A stretch of DNA of 48,971 nt from Gammaproteobacteria bacterium (GTDB taxonomy: Bacteria; Pseudomonadota; Gammaproteobacteria; GCA-001735895). The translations under genes were made by a program, and so were the position numbers. Below the pieces are notes generated by a model. The model saw only the letters and a list, made by a program, of their open reading frames with translations. It did not search any database and had not been told where the DNA came from. Below are positions 1 to 7,618 of this stretch, in pieces. Positions within the stretch are counted from its first letter, which is position 1. Each line of letters starts with the position of its first letter. The stretch is taken from the NCBI GenBank assembly GCA_030595795.1, contig JAUVCH010000015.1, forward strand, positions 1 to 48,971, written 5' to 3'.

Positions 1-144
1 GACCAAAGGTATTTTATGTCGACGGCAATAATGCACCAGCGATAGCTTATGTACCGCATTATCGATGGCATCGACGACATAGTCGTATTGTTCAAGGTTG
101 AATTTCTCCAGGCTGGTACGCGTCACCAGGTCGTCGATGGCTTT
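1..144 (-). pseudogene. TcdA/CsdL-type (ThiF/HesA family) fragment, cut by window start
   Basis: The minus strand reads 48 codons without a stop to base 1. The peptide has the stretch DYVVDAIDNAVHKLSLVHYC followed by RRHKIPLV, which matches the middle of TcdA, the tRNA threonylcarbamoyladenosine dehydratase (E. coli has YVIDAIDSVRPKAALIAYC there). The E1-like N-terminal nucleotide-binding part should precede it, but a stop codon lies at 145-147 and the sequence upstream does not resemble the family in any frame. I therefore read it as a 5'-truncated relic. The rest lies outside the window, so a frameshifted but longer gene cannot be excluded. Confidence 0.55.
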
Positions 145-452
145 TCAGAAACCTGACTGCTTTCTACTGACCTGCTTTTCGGAGTTGCTTGTGTTTCCGG
201 CTGTGGTAGCTCCTCACCCAGGCGCAGTCTGGCCGCATAGGTGACCGCTCCCGGCGCATCCTGACAACATGTGGTAGTTCGCCTTGCTACTGTGGGGCCT
301 CGGCAGCAAATGATTTGACCCGTTTGGACGGCGCTGATGTTTCCTTTGTTGAGGGTGGTAGGGCAGCGCTTTTATCTGCCGGTATCGTAACGAAACAAAC
401 CCGGAAACCTCTTTTGTTAAACTGTGATTCGGGTTAAGTCGAGAAAATTTGA

Positions 453-726
453 ATGCCAGTAAACGTCGCTGAGCGGCTGGAGATGCTGAATCTCGGGCAA
501 TATGCCTCAAACTTCAGCGATAATGATATCGATTTCCAACTCCTGGCTCAAAGGAGCAAAATCGCTCGAACTTCGTGCTGCAACTAGTCTTGCCGGTATC
601 TGGCAGGCACAAGGCAAAAAAGATGAAACCAAAAAAGTTCTGACTCCTGTTTACGAATGGTTCACTGAAGGGTTCGATACTCCGGATTTGATCCAGGCCA
701 AAGAACTTTTTGATCAATTAACTTAA
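453..726 (+). pseudogene. Relic of a SAM-domain/TPR class III adenylate cyclase
   Basis: From ATG 453 the frame reads MPVNVAERLEMLNLGQYASN then FSDNDIDFQLL, the SAM-domain start typical of multidomain cyclases (usual pattern W-L-x-x-L-G-L-x-x-Y-x-x-x-F-x-x-N-x-I-D). Near 540 the frame changes and the sequence becomes SLELRAATSLAGIWQAQGKK followed by PVYEWFTEGFDTPDLIQAKE, the usual C-terminal TPR end of the same proteins. The cyclase domain, the ATPase and most TPRs are missing, so a large internal deletion seems to have joined the two ends out of frame. A 74-codon reading frame starting at 502 is only the out-of-frame SAM part joined to the TPR tail. Confidence 0.65.
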
Positions 727-741
727 ATAATAATTTAGCAT

Positions 742-780
742 GTAGGGTGGAATAGCACCGCGTTCTCCGCTCTACGTGTC
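742..780. repeat. Possible degenerate REP-like element
   Basis: The stretch starts with GTAGGGTGGAATAGCAC and continues into CGCGTTCTCCGC, resembling GTAG-headed palindromic repeats common in gammaproteobacteria. The stem is imperfect. It lies between the cyclase relic and the convergent lyase gene, where it could also help terminate transcription. Confidence 0.25.
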
Positions 781-820
781 AGGTAACGCTACATTATTTT
801 GAAAATTCTCGAAGTTGTAC

Positions 821-2335
821 TTAGATAACGAACTTAGGACCAGAAAAATGCCCCGACAGGGTGCATTCGGCCAGCGCCATAACATCGGCTCCCAGCGGAC
901 GATCCTGGCTCAGTTCCACCGAAACCTCGCGTACTGATTCCATGACTGAAGCAAGATAAGAACCGAGATCCGCCTTAACGCCACGCAATTCCACGGCCTG
1001 TGTTGCGACCAGTAGCTCGATCGCGCTAAGCGTGCAGGAAGAATTCGCTATACGCGCCAAAGCCCGCACAGCGGTGGGCGATGACGTCATACAATCCTCG
1101 ACACCATTCGCATTGACGCTAGGCCAGATCGAAACCGGCTGTGCATCGTGCAGTAACTCCGACAACTGCGCCTCAGTTACTTTCATCAGTGGTGCAAAAC
1201 CGTTTGAGCTACTGTCGGGTTTGGCCAGGAAGGTGGGCAATCCACTGAATTCTGGGTTGAGGTGCTTAGATATCCGAGCAAGCTGCGCGACCGATAGCTG
1301 GGCGAATGCACGACTCACTGTTTCTATCACGCTTACCAGTTCGGCGGTAAAATAAGCGCCGCCAGAAACTATTTTCGCCTCACTGGCCAAAGCAAGGGGA
1401 TTATCGCTTGCGCTATTAATTTCAATTTCCACGACTGGCCGGGCAAACTCAAGTGCTGCCGCGACAGTTCCGTGTATGTGGGGGACATTTCGTATAGAAA
1501 TCGGATCTTGTAATCGGCGGGCCTGGCCGTCCTGAAACAGGGCACTGCCTTCAAGGCGTTGGCGCAATTCCGCAGCGGCCTGCAATTGTCCTGACAAGGG
1601 TTTAACTGCCAGCACATAGGGATCAAGCGTAGACAGGTTAGCGCGAAAGGCTTCCATCGACAAAGCAGCAGCAGTTTGTGCAGATTGGTAGGCGGTTTGT
1701 GCCGCTTGCATCGCTATGGCTGCCGCAGCCGCGACATGGCAAGAGTTGTTAGCCAGGGCTAAGCCGTCGCGTGGGCCGACTATTAAAGGAACGATACCCA
1801 ATGCCTGCATCATCGCGCTGCTGGCACCAATATTACCATCTTTGTCCTGCATTTGGCCTTGCCCGATCAAGGCCAAACCCATGGTTGCACCTAATACCAG
1901 ATCAGCTGCGCCGACCGATCCGATCGAACCGACAACAGGCGTGAGACCTACATTAAGGCAAGCCAGCAAATGATCCGCAACCGCAGGGTTGGCACCCGAG
2001 TACCCGGTTAACAGAGTGTTGAGGCGAACGATCATCGCGGCACGTATGTTTTCGGCATTGTCTGGCGGACCAATAGCATGTGCCCGGCCTGCTAAGGTTT
2101 GCTCAGAAAACTTTGCCAGGGTTTCCGCATCCAGGGCTTCGATTGCGCGTGCGCCCAGCCCGGTGGTAACCCCGTAAACGGGTATTTTTTCGGCGATTGC
2201 CCGATCGACCAGGCGGCGCGATTGCACCATTGCTTCGCGCGCCTCAGGCTTTATTGAAATCTGGCAAGGATTTTTTGCGGCGGCGACCAACGCTGCTATG
2301 GTAAGGTCGCGGCCTTCGAGGTTTAAAGTTTGCAA
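821..2335 (-). CDS. HAL/PAL-family aromatic amino acid lyase homologue lacking the MIO serine
   Basis: The 504-residue protein has the family length and fold markers: YGVTTGLG with the catalytic-type Tyr at 54, NNSCHVAAA, EINSASDNPL, and a C-terminal half with SSNGFAPLM and IELLVATQAVELR. Family members deaminate His, Phe or Tyr using an MIO cofactor formed from Ala-Ser-Gly in GSVGASGDL. Here residues 136-146 read GSIGSVGAADL, so the cofactor serine is Ala in any sensible alignment. The protein may use another chemistry or be an inactive paralogue. The start is TTG at 2335-2333 with GGAAG seven bases upstream. No hut genes flank it. Confidence 0.85.
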   Translation of the reverse strand: MQTLNLEGRDLTIAALVAAAKNPCQISIKPEAREAMVQSRRLVDRAIAEKIPVYGVTTGLGARAIEALDAETLAKFSEQTLAGRAHAIGPPDNAENIRAAMIVRLNTLLTGYSGANPAVADHLLACLNVGLTPVVGSIGSVGAADLVLGATMGLALIGQGQMQDKDGNIGASSAMMQALGIVPLIVGPRDGLALANNSCHVAAAAAIAMQAAQTAYQSAQTAAALSMEAFRANLSTLDPYVLAVKPLSGQLQAAAELRQRLEGSALFQDGQARRLQDPISIRNVPHIHGTVAAALEFARPVVEIEINSASDNPLALASEAKIVSGGAYFTAELVSVIETVSRAFAQLSVAQLARISKHLNPEFSGLPTFLAKPDSSSNGFAPLMKVTEAQLSELLHDAQPVSIWPSVNANGVEDCMTSSPTAVRALARIANSSCTLSAIELLVATQAVELRGVKADLGSYLASVMESVREVSVELSQDRPLGADVMALAECTLSGHFSGPKFVI

Positions 2336-2362
2336 GCTAATCTTCCGAGTAAATCAGGTTTT

Positions 2363-2380
2363 GTGTGATCCCCATCACAC
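2363..2380 (-). promoter_or_regulatory. CRP/FNR-family palindrome upstream of the lyase
   Basis: GTGTGA-TCCCCA-TCACAC is a perfect 6-bp inverted repeat with a 6-bp spacer and contains the CRP core TGTGA-N6-TCACA. On the minus strand a -35-like TTGACT (2387-2382) lies just upstream, so the palindrome falls in the likely promoter spacer, 28 bases before the TTG start. That position fits repression better than class I or II activation. The regulator itself is not in the window. Confidence 0.5.
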
Positions 2381-2557
2381 GAGTCAACAGTATAAAACAT
2401 ATATTTTACGGGTAGAAATATAATCCTGTCGGTATATCGGCATTGGCAATCGTCAATGTCGAACAAAGCCTAAGTCAATTTTGATAAGAGGTGCCCACAG
2501 GCGCATCTTTTTTTGAACAACAGGCTAAGGAGGGTTGACTGACTGGGGCTAAAAACC

Positions 2558-3208
2558 TTAAGACCAGACCTTCGCATGAATGTAACTAAACTTCTCAGGT
2601 GACTGAAGGCGATAGAAATGGCGTAGTTCAAACTTCGCTAGCTGGTGATCGTCGATCAATTGCTGTCGAAGCGCGTGGCAATATCGTGACGCATAGTCAT
2701 TGGCGGCCTGGTAACGTTCAAGTTGCTCGTTGTCGAGGCCCTGCTGGAAACTGACACCCTCGAATAGTCGACCGTGCAAACTGGCCGTCAATTCGCTATT
2801 AGACTGCTCCATAGCAAGCAGCATTGTGCTGACAAACTTATCGATCTCGCCCTGCAGCTCCAGTTCAAGGAGCGTAACGGTGCGATCTTGTGAGGCTTTC
2901 CAGGCAACACAATTAAAATGGCTAATGCCCTCAATGACCTTCCACCAGTCGTCGAGTAACTCCGAGTGAAGACAGGCCATTGGACCAGCTGTTTCAAGGC
3001 GGGTGAGCATTTCGCCATCGAGAAATAGCGACAATTCCAGGCCCTCAACATCCTGCGCGACCAGTAAACTCTCATCCGTGTTCTCCAGAAGGACATTTTG
3101 ACCCAGGTATTTTGCCAGTTTTCGATCGGTGATCAGAAAATCACGCACGTCGTGGGCGCGATCTACCTGGTAAATGTCGGTTAATTGCTGTTGTAGTTGT
3201 AACAGCAT
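2558..3208 (-). CDS. Conserved-looking hypothetical protein, second of a pair
   Basis: I do not recognise this 216-residue protein. I chose ATG 3208 because it lies one base after the TGA (3212-3210) of the gene upstream; a longer frame to 3328 would overlap that gene and adds a Cys-rich, unlikely leader. The start is a helical Gln/Leu stretch (MLLQLQQQLTDIYQ). The body is acidic, with no signal peptide, membrane span or metal motif, so it is probably cytoplasmic. Tight spacing suggests co-translation with the upstream gene and perhaps a complex. Confidence 0.7.
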   Translation of the reverse strand: MLLQLQQQLTDIYQVDRAHDVRDFLITDRKLAKYLGQNVLLENTDESLLVAQDVEGLELSLFLDGEMLTRLETAGPMACLHSELLDDWWKVIEGISHFNCVAWKASQDRTVTLLELELQGEIDKFVSTMLLAMEQSNSELTASLHGRLFEGVSFQQGLDNEQLERYQAANDYASRYCHALRQQLIDDHQLAKFELRHFYRLQSPEKFSYIHAKVWS

Positions 3209-3209
3209 A

Positions 3210-3839
3210 TCAATGGCGCTTTTTACTTGCCTGTGAGATCGGCACCACGCCTTGTTTGCGCAACAGTTTTTCGCAGCGGTGGCTGCCGGTTTTCCGCCAC
3301 AGCTCGTAAGTACGCAGCAAATCGACATCAGAGTCTATACGTCGACTATCACGAACCTCGTTAAGTATATCGATAAGAATCAGAAACTTCTCTGATAGCT
3401 CCTGATAGGTGCTCGCTAATGCATTTCCACGAAACGTGCCGCGTATCTCCTCGGACAAAACCGCATAAGCACTACCGCCCATGTTAATGTAGTAATCAAT
3501 GTCGACGGCATTTCTGACCAGACTGTCGCTGAAAAAACCTGAGACGAACAGTGACACGTCACCAATACGTTGCAAGGATTGGCTGCGCTCCGCAGCACTG
3601 TCTGCATTCACGGCATCCGCAAGCATGAGTGCGAGAGGCCTTAGTCCGTAGGTTTCACCGTCGTCTTCATAAAACGCTTCGGAGCGCGAGAATGACGTAA
3701 GCAGATTGACGACATAATGTGCAGCGTGAGGATCCATGTCTACACCCTGATTTTCGATAACGTCTTCTACTGATCTGCGAAAATAGTCTCGGAGATTAGC
3801 AACCTTCTCTACACGATTATATGCCGACAGTTCATCCAT
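3210..3839 (-). CDS. Conserved-looking hypothetical protein, first of a pair
   Basis: The product is 209 residues, unrecognised, and probably soluble and mostly alpha-helical. It opens with MDELSAYNRVEKVANLRDYF, has an acidic patch at EAFYEDDGE, and ends in a basic tail (SQASKKRH). I see no export signal, transmembrane segment or enzyme motif. ATG 3839 is the first start after the A/T-rich leader at 3841-3890. It is separated by one base from the next gene and likely forms a two-gene operon with it. Confidence 0.75.
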   Translation of the reverse strand: MDELSAYNRVEKVANLRDYFRRSVEDVIENQGVDMDPHAAHYVVNLLTSFSRSEAFYEDDGETYGLRPLALMLADAVNADSAAERSQSLQRIGDVSLFVSGFFSDSLVRNAVDIDYYINMGGSAYAVLSEEIRGTFRGNALASTYQELSEKFLILIDILNEVRDSRRIDSDVDLLRTYELWRKTGSHRCEKLLRKQGVVPISQASKKRH

Positions 3840-3937
3840 ATGCGATTACCTTGTTACCTATATATATAGCATAAACAAGAATAAATTTGCGGCCTGGTTC
3901 ACGATTAGCCGGTATGTGTGAGTAAAGTCGAGGTCAA

Positions 3938-4723
3938 CTACAAAGCAGCTGCCAACCCTTTCTGAACCGCATCTCTCTCCTGAATAGTCTCCGCCCAACG
4001 CAGCACATGCTTATACGAAGCAGTATCTAAAAATTCTGCGGCATCATAAATCTCACCCATCGCTAGCCGTCCGTACCAGGACCAAATTGCAATATCCGCA
4101 ATCGAATAACCGCTGGCACACATGTAGTCACGCTCGGCCAAATGACGATCTAGTACATCCAATTGGCGTTTGCTTTCCATCGCATAGCGATCGATCGGGT
4201 ATTTCATCGGGTAAGGTGCATAGCGGTAGAAATGTCCGAAGCCACCGCCGAGGAATGATGCACCGCTTTCCTGCCAGAACAACCAGGACAGACATTCCGT
4301 GCGGTCCGCTACATCTTGCGGAAGTAATACACCATATTTCTCTGCTAAATAATGCAAAATTGCGCAGGACTCGAAAACAGGTAGCGCAGGTGATTGAGAC
4401 TGATCAACTAGCACGGGGATTTTCGAATTCGGATTGAGTTTCACGAAGTCTGAACCGAATTGCTCGCCTTCTCCAATATCGATGATATGCAGATCGTAGG
4501 CAGCATCGGACTTACCCAGCGCCAGCAGTTCTTCCAGCATTACCGTAATCTTCACACCATTGGGTGTGCCCAGCGAATAGAGTTGCAATGGTTTGTCTCC
4601 GACTGGCAAGACCTTCTCGTGGGTTGAACCGGCAATCGGTCGGTTAATGCCAGCCCATTTGCCGCCGCTTTCACTGTCCCAGGTCCAGACTTTTGGTGGC
4701 GTGTAGTCTTTATTGCTCATCAT
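3938..4723 (-). CDS. yghU: YghU-like glutathione S-transferase (disulfide reductase type)
   Basis: The 261-residue protein follows E. coli YghU through most of its length: N-terminal extension with KVWTWDSESGG and INRPIAG, thioredoxin-fold GSH domain from about residue 46 (LQLYSLGTPNG, NPNSKIPVL, FESCAILHYLAEKYG), and an all-helical domain with FLGGGFGHFYRYAP and YDAAEFLDTASYKHVLRWAE. YghU binds two glutathiones and reduces organic disulfides. The C-terminus stops at GLAAAL and lacks the roughly 30-residue YghU tail. Two adjacent ATGs (4723, 4720) are possible starts, with AGGG just upstream. Confidence 0.9.
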   Translation of the reverse strand: MMSNKDYTPPKVWTWDSESGGKWAGINRPIAGSTHEKVLPVGDKPLQLYSLGTPNGVKITVMLEELLALGKSDAAYDLHIIDIGEGEQFGSDFVKLNPNSKIPVLVDQSQSPALPVFESCAILHYLAEKYGVLLPQDVADRTECLSWLFWQESGASFLGGGFGHFYRYAPYPMKYPIDRYAMESKRQLDVLDRHLAERDYMCASGYSIADIAIWSWYGRLAMGEIYDAAEFLDTASYKHVLRWAETIQERDAVQKGLAAAL

Positions 4724-4850
4724 GTGACCCTCAGGCTATAGCGATTTCAGGGGATCATTATAAACGGGATGTGCAGGTTTAGTCATTGGGACATTGATTC
4801 AAATACCCGGGGACTTGAGAACACTTGTTCCTGTCGCCACCTCCCGACAG

Positions 4851-4866
4851 ATTGACCCACGTCAAT
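4851..4866. promoter_or_regulatory. FNR/ANR-family-like palindrome between yghU and ppk2
   Basis: ATTGAC-CCAC-GTCAAT is a perfect 6-bp inverted repeat with a 4-bp spacer, the layout of FNR/ANR/DNR sites (TTGAT-N4-ATCAA). It lies 99 bases before ppk2 and 128 bases before the divergent yghU-like gene. Which regulator binds is not shown. Confidence 0.4.
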
Positions 4867-4964
4867 ACTGCTTCCTGGCTACGAGTTAAAATTATTCTGT
4901 CCGAGATGGTTTCCAGGCAAAGCAGCCTTATAGCAGATCAATTCAAAGGGAAACAGTTAGTCTT

Positions 4965-5873
4965 ATGAAGAATGTGAGTCAATTAAAGTCTGCCGGGAAA
5001 AAATCAATCGGCAAAAAGATCATTAAAGAAAACAAACCTTTTGTTTTTGACCTCAACGCTAAAAACAAATCCGTAAAATGGAATGCGGACGGCAGCTACC
5101 CTTACCGAAAAAAAATAAATTTACTTGATTACGAGCAACAAAAGCACGAATTACAAATAGAGTTGTTAAAGGTGCAGAGCTGGGCTAAAGAAACCAATCA
5201 ACGAATAGTTATCATATTCGAAGGCCGCGATGCTGCGGGCAAAGGCGGTACCATCAAGCGTTTTATGGAGCATCTTAATCCTCGGGGTGCGAGAGTCGTA
5301 GCACTCGAGAAACCCAATACACTGGAACGGAATCAGTGGTACTTCCAACGCTATATCCAGCATCTACCCAGCAAAGGTGAAATCGTTTTATTTGACCGTT
5401 CCTGGTACAACCGTGCAGGCGTAGAAAAAGTCATGGGATATTGTAGCGACTATGAGCATCTGGAATTTTTACGCCAGGTTCCAGAACTGGAGCGAATGCT
5501 CGTCAATAGCGGTATCACCCTGTTTAAATACTGGTTCTCCGTCAGTAGAGAAGAACAGTTCCGGCGTTTTAAATCGCGTCAAACCGACCCTTTAAAACAG
5601 TGGAAGCTCAGCCCAGTTGATATGGCCTCACTTGCACGATGGGAGGAATATAGTAAAGCCAAGGAAATTATGTTTTTTCATACTGATACCAAGGATTGCC
5701 CCTGGGTGGTGATCCGCTCTGACGATAAAAAACGAGGCAGGGTTAACTGTATGCGCCATTTTCTGTCGTCACTCAATTACACCGATAAGGATAAGAATAT
5801 TGTCGGAAAGGCTGATCCGTCTATTGCTGGTTCGGCAAAACGTATTCACGAACGCGACGAAATAGTCATATAA
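4965..5873 (+). CDS. ppk2: Polyphosphate kinase 2 (PPK2 family)
   Basis: PPK2 enzymes transfer phosphate between polyphosphate and nucleotides, usually forming GTP or ATP from the diphosphate. The 302-residue protein has the single-domain PPK2 architecture: Walker A GRDAAGKGG at 87-95, lid residues around NPRGARVVALEKP, Walker B-type VLFDRSWYNRAG near 141-152, and RFKSRQTDPLKQWKLSPVD toward the C-terminus. About 45 basic residues form the N-terminal extension. ATG 4965 follows AAGGGAA by 13 bases, a rather long spacing. It probably shares a transcript with the Lys/Ala-rich gene 29 bases downstream. Confidence 0.93.
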   Translation: MKNVSQLKSAGKKSIGKKIIKENKPFVFDLNAKNKSVKWNADGSYPYRKKINLLDYEQQKHELQIELLKVQSWAKETNQRIVIIFEGRDAAGKGGTIKRFMEHLNPRGARVVALEKPNTLERNQWYFQRYIQHLPSKGEIVLFDRSWYNRAGVEKVMGYCSDYEHLEFLRQVPELERMLVNSGITLFKYWFSVSREEQFRRFKSRQTDPLKQWKLSPVDMASLARWEEYSKAKEIMFFHTDTKDCPWVVIRSDDKKRGRVNCMRHFLSSLNYTDKDKNIVGKADPSIAGSAKRIHERDEIVI

Positions 5874-5902
5874 ATCAAATCACAATTGAACCGGAGTAGA
5901 GC

Positions 5903-6190
5903 ATGAATTCCAAAAAGAGAATCAAAAAATTAAATGAGTTAATAGAAAAATCCCGAAAGCGCCTGAAACGAGTCATTGAACAGGCCGACAAGGCCACTGA
6001 ACGCGCTGAAAAAGCCAAGCAGGCGGCAGCTAAGGCAGGTGAGCAGTTGAAGAAAGTAGAAAAGCTATTGAAAAAACAGCAATCGAAAAAAGCTGCTGAA
6101 AAACAGGCCGCAAAAAAAGCCGTCATCAAAAAAGCCAAACAGAATTCGAAGAAAAATAGTAAGTCTTCCAAAAAGGCAGGTAAGACTTAA
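5903..6190 (+). CDS. Small Lys/Ala-rich coiled-coil, histone H1-like protein
   Basis: The 95-residue protein is extremely basic. Residues 1-65 form a long amphipathic helix with heptad-like Leu/Ile/Val spacing and Ala/Glu/Lys repeats (KATERAEKAKQAAAKAGEQL); residues 66-95 are a Lys/Ser/Asn-rich tail. Composition suggests binding to a polyanion: DNA, RNA, or possibly polyphosphate given the ppk2 gene immediately upstream. That last idea is inference from location only. ATG 5903 has GGAG eight bases upstream. The codon bias toward AAA/GCC makes chance translation unlikely. Confidence 0.75.
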   Translation: MNSKKRIKKLNELIEKSRKRLKRVIEQADKATERAEKAKQAAAKAGEQLKKVEKLLKKQQSKKAAEKQAAKKAVIKKAKQNSKKNSKSSKKAGKT

Positions 6191-6254
6191 TTGGCTATTC
6201 TAGAGGTGGGCGATCCCATACCGCGCCGCTAGAAATACCAGGAATCAGCTCAGG

Positions 6255-6752
6255 CTAGTCTTTGGGAATATAAGCCAGATTCTTATGCCAAAATTCGACC
6301 ACATAATTAATGCGCCCGATTAGTAATTCACGGTAGCTTGGCAAATCGCTTAAATGCACCCACCGGCATTCTATTATACCTTCCTCAACCTGGGGGTTTG
6401 TGTCGTCATCATCACCATCATATTCCACTAAATACCAGTGGGTCTTTTTCAGATATCGGATTTTTTGATGACTGGTAGTATGCCAGGTAGACACCAGTTT
6501 ACCTTGCACCGATAGTTTCGATAACTGCAAACCAGTCTCTTCCTGTACCTCGCGCAATGCTGCGGCTTCTCGGGATTGCCCCTCTTCTACTCTGCCCTTT
6601 GGCATATCCCACTTACCCCGTTTAAACATCAGCAGAATATGATGATATCGATTACATACCAGTCCACCAGCCGATTCGATAACCGGCAGACCAATTGTGT
6701 TTGCTAGCGTCTGCTTATCCTCGCCCTGGGTTTCTTTAGATTTTCTCGCCAT
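6255..6752 (-). CDS. Nudix hydrolase
   Basis: Nudix enzymes cleave nucleoside diphosphate linked compounds. The Nudix box runs from about residue 53: G-RVEEG-Q-SREAAAL-REVQEETGL. The REVQEETGL part with the metal-binding glutamates is intact; the conserved Glu of GX5E is Gln59, a conservative departure. Upstream residues GKWDMPKG fit the family. At 165 residues it is slightly longer than a minimal Nudix domain because of a 20-residue polar N-terminus. It is convergent with the Lys/Ala-rich gene; substrate unknown. Confidence 0.88.
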   Translation of the reverse strand: MARKSKETQGEDKQTLANTIGLPVIESAGGLVCNRYHHILLMFKRGKWDMPKGRVEEGQSREAAALREVQEETGLQLSKLSVQGKLVSTWHTTSHQKIRYLKKTHWYLVEYDGDDDDTNPQVEEGIIECRWVHLSDLPSYRELLIGRINYVVEFWHKNLAYIPKD

Positions 6753-6850
6753 TAAATTTTGTTCCGGATTACTAAGCGCTCTGGTCAGCTAGAACCTGAC
6801 CTTAGCATTTGGGGATTTAGTATATCGCTTATTATACTTCCAGGTTGACA

Positions 6851-7618
6851 TCACTCGCGCAGTAATGCGGCCGCCAGCTCAGCAAATCCGTAGCCGCCAG
6901 GCTGATTGGTAATATACATCGGAGGCGAATCAAGTTCTTCGATAAAAGGTAAGATATTAGCAACACCAACGGTTAGTCGAAAATTTGCAAACATGGAGTC
7001 ATCGTTAGGTGAGTCACCACTGAAAATCGCTTCATCACTATCGAAACCCTGTGCTGTCATCCACAAATTAGCGGTTGATGCTTTGTTGTAGTCTCCGCAC
7101 CAGACATTGATATGAATTGAACTGACCCTGGCTATCATCCCTGCGTCCCGGCAATATTGCGCGATGGTAAATGCATCCTTTCTATCGACCTTCTGGTCCT
7201 GATTAATATCGAAGGCAATATCTGTTACTCGGAACACCTGATCGGCAGTTTGATAGGCCAGTGGAAATTGCTCTAAAACTTCTTCCTTGAGTCGTTGTAG
7301 ACGCTGCCAATTGCTTGCTCGCACAGACTCCTCCAGCGCATAGGTGTAAGACAGCCTGCCGTCGGAATTTCGGTCGATGTAAAAGGCACCATTTTCCCCA
7401 ATAATGGAGTCGATAGGCCAGGTGCGAATCATACAGTCGCACCACCCGGCACTGGCACCGGTTACCGGGACAACTCTAATGCCTGCGCGCTGCAATTTCG
7501 CCAGAGCACTGAAGGTTTCTTCTGGCAGTCGCCCTTGCCAGGTTAATGTTTCGTCTACGTCGGTTAAGACGATTTTAGGCTTGCCAGGAAAAACTTTAGG
7601 TAAAGGATCGGGCTTCAA
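6851..7618 (-). CDS. HAD-superfamily (type IIB-like) phosphatase, last gene of the Ugp-like operon
   Basis: HAD phosphatases use an aspartyl nucleophile to dephosphorylate small metabolites. Motif I is TDVDET (D20/D22), motif II VTGASAG, and motifs III/IV FSGDSPNDDSMF followed by the C-terminal GVAN. The cap inserted between motifs II and III resembles sugar or phosphoglycerate phosphatases, so a phosphorylated C3 or sugar substrate is plausible. Its start overlaps the preceding phosphodiesterase-like gene by four bases, which supports coupled translation and a joint role with the importer. Confidence 0.85.
   Translation of the reverse strand: MKPDPLPKVFPGKPKIVLTDVDETLTWQGRLPEETFSALAKLQRAGIRVVPVTGASAGWCDCMIRTWPIDSIIGENGAFYIDRNSDGRLSYTYALEESVRASNWQRLQRLKEEVLEQFPLAYQTADQVFRVTDIAFDINQDQKVDRKDAFTIAQYCRDAGMIARVSSIHINVWCGDYNKASTANLWMTAQGFDSDEAIFSGDSPNDDSMFANFRLTVGVANILPFIEELDSPPMYITNQPGGYGFAELAAALLRE

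Noticed and set aside
214..510. 98-codon minus-strand reading frame
   Set aside because: The translation is rich in His/Arg/Ser with no family resemblance and overlaps the SAM relic on the other strand.
3209..3328. Longer N-terminus of the second hypothetical gene
   Set aside because: It would run back through the upstream gene and give a Cys-rich leader; ATG 3208 is one base after that gene's stop.
6783..6801. Short hairpin GGTCAG-N7-CTGACC between the Nudix and HAD genes
   Set aside because: Only six base pairs and no T-run; too weak to call a terminator.
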